In this document: positions 57,424 through 64,000 of the stretch, one piece after another | Numbering within the stretch: position 1 is the stretch's first letter | How the letters are laid out: every line of letters starts with the position of its first letter | Assembly (NCBI RefSeq): GCF_013266755.1 | Contig: NZ_JABRWJ010000006.1 | Span: 496,001 to 560,000, forward strand | Direction: 5' to 3' | Origin: Pseudaquabacterium terrae | Lineage (GTDB): Bacteria > Pseudomonadota > Gammaproteobacteria > Burkholderiales > Burkholderiaceae_C | Length of the DNA stretch: 64,000 nt | The notes under the pieces: generated by a model | Told to the model about the DNA's origin: nothing | Seen by the model: the letters and a program-made list of their open reading frames with translations, nothing else | Database searches by the model: none | Position numbers and translations under genes: made by a program

Positions 57424-58983
57424 ATGAACCACTTCGATGCTTCGCGCCGCCAATGGCTGGGCCGCGCCGCGGCGCTTTCCGGCTGTGCCGCCGGCGCACC
57501 GCTGGCGCTGAACCTGGCGGCCCTCGGCAGCGCCGCCGCGGTATCCGGCAGCGCCGCGGCGCAGAGCGCCGGCGACTACAAGGCGCTGGTCTGCGTCTTC
57601 CTGTTCGGCGGCAACGACGCCTACAACATGGTGCTGCCGACCGACAGCGCCTCGTGGCTGAACTACACGACGGTGCGCAACCAGGCGCCCGATCCGATCG
57701 CGCTGCTGGCGCCGGGCACGCCGCCGAACGGCGCGGCGCCCGCCGCCACGCCGGCGCGGCTGGGCGGCGTGCTGCCGCTGGCGCCGTTGGTGGCGCCGGC
57801 GCGGGCGTTTGCCCTGCATCCGGTGCTCGGCCACCTGCAGACGCTGTTCAACCAGGAGCGCCGGCTGGCGATCGTCTCGAACGTCGGCCCGCTGGTGATG
57901 CCGACCACCAAGGCGCAGCTCGGCCAGGAGCTGCATCCGAGGCCGCTGAACCTGTTCTCCCACAACGACCAGCAGAACACCTGGCAGGCGCTGGCGCCCG
58001 AGGGCGCCACGCGCGGCTGGGGCGGCCGCATGGGTGATCGGCTGGCGGGGCTGAATTCGCAGCCGGTGTTCACCTCGGTGTCGGCCGCCGGCAATGCCGT
58101 CTGGCTGGCCGGCGACTCGGTGCAGCAGTACCAGGTCGGCAGCAACGGCGCGATCCGCCTCGGCAGCGATGCGAACGGCCGGGTCTACGGCTCGCCGGCC
58201 GTCGCGCAGGCGCTGCAGCGCATCGCCGGCACGCCGCGCGGCGCGCATGTGCTGGAGGCCGATCTGGCGGCGGTCGCGCAGCGCTCGATGGCCGCCGAGG
58301 AGGCCCTGCGCAACGCGCTGCGCCCGGCCGACAGCGCGCCCTTCGGCACGCCGCCCGCGAGCGGCAACTACAGCGCCGAGAACGACCCGCTGCTGCGCTA
58401 CACCAGCCCCTTGACCGGCAGCGGTGCGGGCAATGGCCTGGCGCAGCAGCTGCAGGTCGTCGCGCGCATGATCGACGCCGGCCGCTCGACGCTCGGTGCG
58501 CGCCGCCAGGTGTTCTTCGTCAGCCTGGGCGGCTTCGATACCCACGATGCGCAGAACCGCGGCCAGGCCGACCTGCTGGCGCGGCTCGGCCAGGGCCTGG
58601 CGTACTTCGACGCGACGATGGGCGCCCTGGGCCTGCGCAACCAGGTCACGCTGTTCACGGCCAGCGACTTCGGCCGCAGCTTCACCAGCAACGGCGACGG
58701 CACCGACCACGGCTGGGGCGGCCACCACGTCGTGCTCGGCGGCGCGGTGCGCGGCGGCACGCTGGTCGGCAGCCTGCCGGTGCTCGGCGCGAAGAATCCG
58801 AACAACAACCAGTTCGACTCGAGCCCGGACCAGCTCGGCAATGGCGCGCTGCTGCCGTCGACCTCGGTCGACCAGCTCGGCGCGACGCTCGGGCGCTGGT
58901 TCGGCCTGAGCGACAGCGAGCTGCTGGACATCTTCCCGAACCTGAAATACTTCTCCCAGCGCAACCTGGGTTTCATGGCCTGA
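57424..58983 (+). CDS. DUF1501-family protein with Tat-like signal
   Basis: A 519-residue protein. The N-terminus SRRQWLGRAAALSG is a twin-arginine-type signal followed by a hydrophobic stretch and an Ala-rich cleavage region. The DUF1501 domain shows LVCVFLFGGNDAYNMVLP, NLFSHNDQQNTWQ, VFFVSLGGFDTHDAQN and TDHGWGGHHVVLGGAV, the histidine and aspartate motifs of this sulfatase-like family. It pairs with the preceding DUF1800 protein; both are probably exported. The biochemical role is unknown. Confidence 0.9.
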   Translation: MNHFDASRRQWLGRAAALSGCAAGAPLALNLAALGSAAAVSGSAAAQSAGDYKALVCVFLFGGNDAYNMVLPTDSASWLNYTTVRNQAPDPIALLAPGTPPNGAAPAATPARLGGVLPLAPLVAPARAFALHPVLGHLQTLFNQERRLAIVSNVGPLVMPTTKAQLGQELHPRPLNLFSHNDQQNTWQALAPEGATRGWGGRMGDRLAGLNSQPVFTSVSAAGNAVWLAGDSVQQYQVGSNGAIRLGSDANGRVYGSPAVAQALQRIAGTPRGAHVLEADLAAVAQRSMAAEEALRNALRPADSAPFGTPPASGNYSAENDPLLRYTSPLTGSGAGNGLAQQLQVVARMIDAGRSTLGARRQVFFVSLGGFDTHDAQNRGQADLLARLGQGLAYFDATMGALGLRNQVTLFTASDFGRSFTSNGDGTDHGWGGHHVVLGGAVRGGTLVGSLPVLGAKNPNNNQFDSSPDQLGNGALLPSTSVDQLGATLGRWFGLSDSELLDIFPNLKYFSQRNLGFMA

Positions 58984-59063
58984 GCGGCGGGGGCGATGGC
59001 GAGCTTGGCTATCATTCCCGCACGAGCCGCCCCCATCGAGCGGCGGCGCCACGCCCGGTCACC

Positions 59064-59330
59064 ATGCCCCTGCGCCGAACCCTTTCGCCCGAGCAGCGCG
59101 CGGCCCTCGCGCGCATCCAAGGGCTGATCGAATACTGGCAGATCACTGCCGACGAAATCGACGCGGCGCCCGAGGTGGCGCTGCCGGCGTCGCCCGTCTC
59201 GGCCGCCGCGCGCTACCGCCATCCGACCTCCGGCGAGACCTGGGACGGGCGCGGCGAGCACCCCGAGTGGCTGCGCCGCGCGCTGCTGACAGAGGGTTAC
59301 CGCGTCAGTGACATCAAGCTCGACGGCTGA
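59064..59330 (+). CDS. Short H-NS-family DNA-binding protein
   Basis: An 88-residue protein whose C-terminal half (YRHPTSGETWDGRGEHPEWL) matches the H-NS DNA-binding domain of Burkholderiales, with GRG-type minor-groove-binding loop. The N-terminal oligomerisation part is only about 45 residues (RRTLSPEQRAALARIQGLIEYWQI), shorter than usual. It may silence AT-rich DNA or act as an H-NS modulator. It stands 80 bases after the DUF1501 gene. The neighbouring gene on the other strand has visibly lower GC. Confidence 0.8.
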   Translation: MPLRRTLSPEQRAALARIQGLIEYWQITADEIDAAPEVALPASPVSAAARYRHPTSGETWDGRGEHPEWLRRALLTEGYRVSDIKLDG

Positions 59331-59419
59331 GCGCAGCTTGTCGACGGCATCGTGGTGTTCACGCAGTTCATCGCCAACGACGATGGCATCGGCGCCGTTC
59401 CTGAGGGCGCTCGGCCGCC

Positions 59420-60802
59420 TTACGGCACAGCCACGGCGCTCAGCTCGGTTGCGTACGCGCCTGTCAACACCACGGCGGTCTTCGGCAAGGCGCCGCGCCT
59501 CAGACCGCTGGCGCCTGGTAGCAGGGTCAGCTGGCTTCCACCACTGTTGACATAGAGACGGTCGTTTGCAGCGTCGAAGGTGACGCCCCATGCGCCGGGA
59601 ACGGCTACCAGCTCGCTCGCGACATTGCTGGCGGCCGCAGTGCTCGCATTGGTCACGATGTGAACGCCACTCTGCAAGCCGTTGTCCCCGATATAGAGGC
59701 GGTCGCGCCGAGCATCGACGGCCAGCCCGCGGTGCGAGGCCTCGGAACCGAGCGAGAACGAGCGCGTCGTCGGCAGTGCGCCGCTTCGGATGGCATCGAT
59801 GTTGGTGACGACGATGACGCCGCTCCCGAACGAAAAGTAGCCGATCGATCGACTCAGATCGACAGTGAACGTGTTGATCTGGCGGTCGATCGTCAGCATC
59901 CGGTCGGCCGTGACGAGGCCGCCGATCGTGCTGACATTGTTCAGCACGGCCAAACGCCCCTCGGACTGGGCATTCACGCCCAGGAGATAGATCATGTCGC
60001 GAGCCGCGTCGTACACGATGTGCCATCCCCAGTCGAGGCCCTCGACCTTGATCGTGCGCGTGGGCGTGACCGATCCGGACATGTTCTTGGCTTGATCGAA
60101 GACCCAGAGCCCGCCTCGAGCGGCGACGAACAAGCGGTCGTTCCGGCCATCGTAGGCCATGTGGCTTCCGAATCCCTGTTCGGTCAGGCCGCTGTTCGGA
60201 GCCGGACTCGCCGAGCTGCCCACGACCACCGTACCGGCTCTCGGCGCCTTGTGGCGCAGCACGTAAATCTGGTTCGTGTTCCCATCGAGCACGAACATCG
60301 GCCCGTCTTCCGGGCCGTTCGAGGCACATGCGTTCGGGTTGATCTGGCAGGCAAAGTCCGCAGCCTTGCCGACCCATTGGACGGTGCCACCGCCGACGGG
60401 TCCTGCGATGTAGACGTCATCGCCGGCCATTCCCACATAGTTCTTCGTGCTGCTGTAGTAGCGATAGCTGTATGAGTCGAGGGTCGTGGTTTCCGGGGTG
60501 CGGAAGTAATAGTGCGAGTTGTAGACCCTGCTCCAGCTGCCCCAGCCCGGGAACAGCGCGTAGTGCGCCTTCTGAGCCCAATCGAACAGCGTCTGCGGGA
60601 TCACCAGTTGCGCCTCGTTGGTGGGCGATGCCGCGGAGCGTGGTACGGCGCCGCGTGGCGCTTGCGCATCGGCGGCCGAGGCGGCGAAGGCCACTGCGGC
60701 AATGGCGACGGCGCGGATCGCCGTGCCCCTCGACTGCTTCCAAGTGCTCTCGCCGTTGCTTCTGCAAGGCGACAACGGAATGCCGCGTTCGGCTGTGCGC
60801 AT
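59420..60802 (-). CDS. Secreted propeller-like hypothetical protein
   Basis: A 460-residue protein with an internal signal sequence (IRAVAIAAVAFAASAADAQA) preceded by about 28 extra residues; TTG at codon 10 could be the true start. The mature part contains repeated blade-like elements (FVLDGNTNQIYVLRHKAP, AYDGRNDRLFVAARGGLWVFD, VDARRDRLYIGDNG, FDAANDRLYVNSGG), the pattern of a seven-bladed beta-propeller of the YncE type. Base composition is lower in GC than its neighbours (60% in a sampled line against 75% in the DUF1501 gene), suggesting acquisition. Function unknown. Confidence 0.65.
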   Translation of the reverse strand: MRTAERGIPLSPCRSNGESTWKQSRGTAIRAVAIAAVAFAASAADAQAPRGAVPRSAASPTNEAQLVIPQTLFDWAQKAHYALFPGWGSWSRVYNSHYYFRTPETTTLDSYSYRYYSSTKNYVGMAGDDVYIAGPVGGGTVQWVGKAADFACQINPNACASNGPEDGPMFVLDGNTNQIYVLRHKAPRAGTVVVGSSASPAPNSGLTEQGFGSHMAYDGRNDRLFVAARGGLWVFDQAKNMSGSVTPTRTIKVEGLDWGWHIVYDAARDMIYLLGVNAQSEGRLAVLNNVSTIGGLVTADRMLTIDRQINTFTVDLSRSIGYFSFGSGVIVVTNIDAIRSGALPTTRSFSLGSEASHRGLAVDARRDRLYIGDNGLQSGVHIVTNASTAAASNVASELVAVPGAWGVTFDAANDRLYVNSGGSQLTLLPGASGLRRGALPKTAVVLTGAYATELSAVAVP

Positions 60803-61035
60803 GTGTTTTCCTCCCTCGCGTCTTCATTGTTGCAGTACCGGCGGCTGGCAGGCGATCGGCGCTGCCGCCGGCTGCGCTTGGCGCGGATCATAGGACGCCG
60901 TGATGGCGCCTTCGTTGTGATCGGTGCGAATCGTCATCCCTGAAACGGGTGGTGCATCGGACGCTGGCGGTCCGATGCGTTGCGCCTTCGCGCGAGGAGT
61001 TCTCTGCCGCCGCGGGGGTATGAACGACGGCCGTG
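60803..61035. other. Non-coding gap with a 9-base-pair hairpin
   Basis: This 233-base gap contains no gene that I can support. A perfect nine-base-pair stem, GCATCGGAC (60954-60962) and GTCCGATGC (60970-60978) with a seven-base loop, is the only clear structure. It may end the comM transcript, which comes from the right, although no T tract follows on either strand. The remaining part should hold the promoter of the propeller-like gene. Confidence 0.4.
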
Positions 61036-62562
61036 TCAACCCGCGGCGAATGCGCGCCGGAACTGCAGCGCCTCGGCAAGGTGCGTGACGGCGAGGGCCT
61101 CGTCGCCGGCCAGGTCGGCGATCGTGCGCGCGACCTTCAGCACGCGGTGCAACGAGCGGCCGGACCAGCCGAAGCGCTGCGCCGCCTGTTCGAGGAAACG
61201 CGCCGGCGCTGCCGCCAGCCGGCAGGCTTGGTCGAGCTGCGCCGGCAGCAGCGCGCCGTTGGGCACCCCCTGGCGCGCGAGCTGCCGTTCGCGGGCCCGC
61301 GCGACGCGCTCGGCGACCAGCGCGCTCGGCTCGCCGGCCGGCTGCGCCAGCATCTCGGCCGCCGGCACCAGCGCCACCTCGACCTGCAGGTCGATGCGGT
61401 CGATCAGCGGCCCGGACAGGCGGCCCTGATAACGCGTTATCTGATCGGGTGAGCAGCGGCACGCACGGCCCGAAGCGGCCGGCGCGCCGAGCCAGCCGCA
61501 GGGGCAGGGGTTCATTGCCGCGATCAGCTGGAACGCCGCCGGAAAGAGCGCCTGCCGCGCCGCCCGCGAGATCGTGATCTGGCCGGTCTCCAGCGGCTCA
61601 CGCAGGGCCTCGAGCGCGCTGCGCGGGAATTCGGGCAGCTCGTCGAGGAACAGCACGCCGCCGTGGGCCAGCGAAATCTCGCCCGGCCGCGGCGGCGCGC
61701 CGCCGCCGACCAGCGCCGCGGCGCTCGCCGAATGGTGCGGCGCGCGCACCGGCCGCTGGCGCCAGCGCAGCGGATCGAAGCCGCCGGGCGCCAGCCCCTG
61801 CAGCGCGGCGCTGGCCAGCGCCTCGGCGTCGCCCATCGGCGGCAGCAGCCCGGGCAGACGCTGCGCGAGCATCGACTTGCCGGTGCCGGGCGGGCCGACC
61901 ATCAGCAGACTGTGGGCGCCGGCGGCGGCGATCTCCAGCGCCCGCTTCGGCGCCGCCTGGCCGCGCACCTCGCACAGGTCCGGCGCCGCGGCGGGCGCGG
62001 CCTGCGGCGGCGCGACTGCGCGCGGCAGCGGCTCGCCGCCATCGCCCGGCAGCATCGCGCGCACGACTTCGAGCAGATGGGTGGCGCTGTGCACCTCGGC
62101 GTCGGAGACGCGCGCGGCCTCCTGTGCGCTGGCCCACGGCAGCACCAGCGGCCGCTTGGCCCCCGAGCGGCCGGCCCCCAGTGCCAGCGCGAGCGCGCCG
62201 CGCACCGGCCGCAGCTCGCCGGCCAACGACAGCTCGCCGGCGAACTCGCAGCGCGCGAGCTTGGCCGCATCGAGCTGGCCGTCGGCGGCCAGGATGCCGA
62301 GCGCGATCGGCAGGTCGAAGCGCCCGGACTCCTTCGGCAGGTCGGCCGGCGCCAGGTTGACGGTGATGCGCTTGTTGTGCGGGAAGGCGAAGCCCGAATT
62401 GACCAGCGCCGCGCGCACCCGCTCGCGCGCTTCCTTGACCTCGGTGTCGGCCAGGCCGACGAGCGTGAAGCTCGGCAGGCCGTTGGCCAGGTGCACCTCG
62501 ACCTGCACCTCGGGCGCCTGCAGCCCGTCCAGCGCGCGGCTGCCGATCACTGCCAGCGTCAT
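61036..62562 (-). CDS. comM: ComM/YifB-family Mg-chelatase-like AAA ATPase
   Basis: A 508-residue protein with an N-terminal ChlI-like domain (LPSFTLVGLADTEVKEARERVRAAL), a P-loop (GPPGTGKS, about 222), Walker B (GGVLFLDELPEF) and a cysteine-containing zinc region (NPCPCGWLGAP, CRCSPDQI). ComM is a hexameric helicase that promotes branch migration during natural transformation. The start ATG 62562 (MTLAVIGSRALDG) is the conserved one; the open frame upstream to 62703 has no support. It is divergent from torF. Confidence 0.94.
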   Translation of the reverse strand: MTLAVIGSRALDGLQAPEVQVEVHLANGLPSFTLVGLADTEVKEARERVRAALVNSGFAFPHNKRITVNLAPADLPKESGRFDLPIALGILAADGQLDAAKLARCEFAGELSLAGELRPVRGALALALGAGRSGAKRPLVLPWASAQEAARVSDAEVHSATHLLEVVRAMLPGDGGEPLPRAVAPPQAAPAAAPDLCEVRGQAAPKRALEIAAAGAHSLLMVGPPGTGKSMLAQRLPGLLPPMGDAEALASAALQGLAPGGFDPLRWRQRPVRAPHHSASAAALVGGGAPPRPGEISLAHGGVLFLDELPEFPRSALEALREPLETGQITISRAARQALFPAAFQLIAAMNPCPCGWLGAPAASGRACRCSPDQITRYQGRLSGPLIDRIDLQVEVALVPAAEMLAQPAGEPSALVAERVARARERQLARQGVPNGALLPAQLDQACRLAAAPARFLEQAAQRFGWSGRSLHRVLKVARTIADLAGDEALAVTHLAEALQFRRAFAAG

Positions 62563-62668
62563 GCCCCGTCCCCACTCGTTCGAAGCGGGCGATTGTGGGT
62601 GGATCACGGGTGCAGGCGGGCGGTGCATCCCCAGTTCGTCCGCAGTCGGAGCGAAGACCATGACTGGC

Positions 62669-62711
62669 GCACCGTTGAGGTGCTTGTGCGCCATTTGCGC
62701 CACAACGGTGC
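62669..62711. promoter_or_regulatory. Two NtrC-like binding sites
   Basis: The dyads GCACC-GTTGA-GGTGC (62669-62683) and GCGCC-ACAAC-GGTGC (62697-62711) resemble the NtrC consensus (TGCACCA-N-TGGTGCA). Their centres are 28 bases apart, and they lie about 95-125 bases upstream of the start expected from the sigma-54 promoter at 62775. That is the usual enhancer arrangement for nitrogen-regulated genes. Confidence 0.6.
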
Positions 62712-62774
62712 GCTATCACGCCGCAAAACGGTTCGTGTTCACCATCCTGGGGCGAAACTCGCCGGGCGGAGCGG

Positions 62775-62790
62775 TGGCATGGAAGCTGCA
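62775..62790 (+). promoter_or_regulatory. Sigma-54 promoter of the torF-glnK-amt operon
   Basis: TGGCATGGAAGCTGCA matches the -24/-12 consensus TGGCACG-N4-TTGCA with the GG and GC dinucleotides separated by the required ten bases. Transcription would begin near 62801, about 32 bases before ATG 62833 of torF. Together with the NtrC-like dyads upstream this indicates nitrogen-limitation control. Confidence 0.7.
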
Positions 62791-62832
62791 AAACCCCGGT
62801 GGACCTTTTCCATGCCCTCGGAGCTCCCCCAC

Positions 62833-63917
<1,085 letters not shown>

Positions 63918-63945
63918 GCACGTTAGAACACACCAGAGACAACCC

Positions 63946-64000
63946 ATGAAGAAATTCATTGCTTCCCTGGCCCTGGGCCTCGCGGTCTTCGGCTTCGCCG
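63946..64000 (+). CDS. amtB: Ammonium transporter, N-terminal fragment (cut by the window edge)
   Basis: Only the first 18 residues (MKKFIASLALGLAVFGFA) are inside the window. They form a signal-peptide-like start, as seen in betaproteobacterial Amt proteins. The identification rests on the invariant glnK-amtB order and on the nitrogen-type promoter upstream of the operon, not on the protein itself. Confidence 0.65.
   Translation, partial: MKKFIASLALGLAVFGFA

Noticed and set aside
62563-62703. Longer ComM starting at 62703
   Set aside because: The family begins at MTLAVIGSRAL; the upstream frame covers the NtrC-like sites of the divergent operon.

Overview
The window reads as chromosome from a high-GC betaproteobacterium of the order Burkholderiales, most likely the Rubrivivax/Leptothrix/Methylibium group. 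The pointers are roughly 70% GC, a PhaM-type PHB granule protein, a DUF3567 protein, a methionine synthase split into two genes with an S-adenosylhomocysteine riboswitch, a rhizobial-type glycerol ABC transporter, and a torF-glnK-amt nitrogen cluster. I saw no rRNA, tRNA, CRISPR array, insertion sequence or prophage. Genes are packed tightly and no gene-free stretch exceeds 300 bases.

Layout. 1-1640 (minus): a translationally coupled set of membrane protein, AhpD-like protein and SigJ-type ECF sigma factor; the sigma gene carries an apparent frameshift and runs off the left edge. 1677-7061: queA, mrcA (PBP1A), an alaC-type aminotransferase and a small unknown gene. 7098-17428: the glycerol regulon, with glpK and glpR on the minus strand and, divergently, glpD followed by the ABC transporter glpS-T-P-Q-U-V. 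GlpR-like boxes and overlapping divergent promoters lie in the AT-rich gap, and a strong hairpin follows glpV. 17603-22461: a FIST protein, a histidine kinase and a receiver-DUF3369-GGDEF-EAL protein, organised like nitric-oxide NosP/NahK systems. 22398-28068 (minus): a PEP-CTERM protein, a large AfsR-like ATPase regulator and a chemotaxis receptor. 28224-31183: an AraC regulator and a TonB-dependent receptor. 31202-32935: pcm and an EamA transporter.

32949-44021 (all minus): glcF, a SAM methyltransferase, glcE and glcD (glycolate oxidase), a LysR regulator, a GNAT acetyltransferase, a second FIST protein, phaM, a TraB/GumN protein, a secreted Gln-rich protein and a fumarylacetoacetate-hydrolase family enzyme. 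44061-49495 (plus): a DUF3108 protein, a DUF3567 protein, a double-AAA ATPase and a GGDEF-EAL protein. 49518-55399: metH part 1 and metH part 2, separated by a divergent serpin-fold lipoprotein and an OmpA-like lipoprotein on the opposite strand; an SAH riboswitch precedes only part 2. 55592-60802: a DUF1800/DUF1501 pair, a short H-NS-like protein and a secreted propeller-like protein of lower GC. 61036-62562: comM. 62669-64000: NtrC-like sites and a sigma-54 promoter driving torF, glnK and the start of an ammonium transporter.

In function the window combines glycerol and glycolate catabolism, methionine-cycle and nitrogen control, cell-wall synthesis, and a notable amount of cyclic-di-GMP and FIST-domain signalling. 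The less ordinary items are the serpin-like lipoprotein, the riboswitch-controlled half of the split MetH, the complementary degeneracy of the two glycerol ATPases, and the FIST-kinase-EAL operon.
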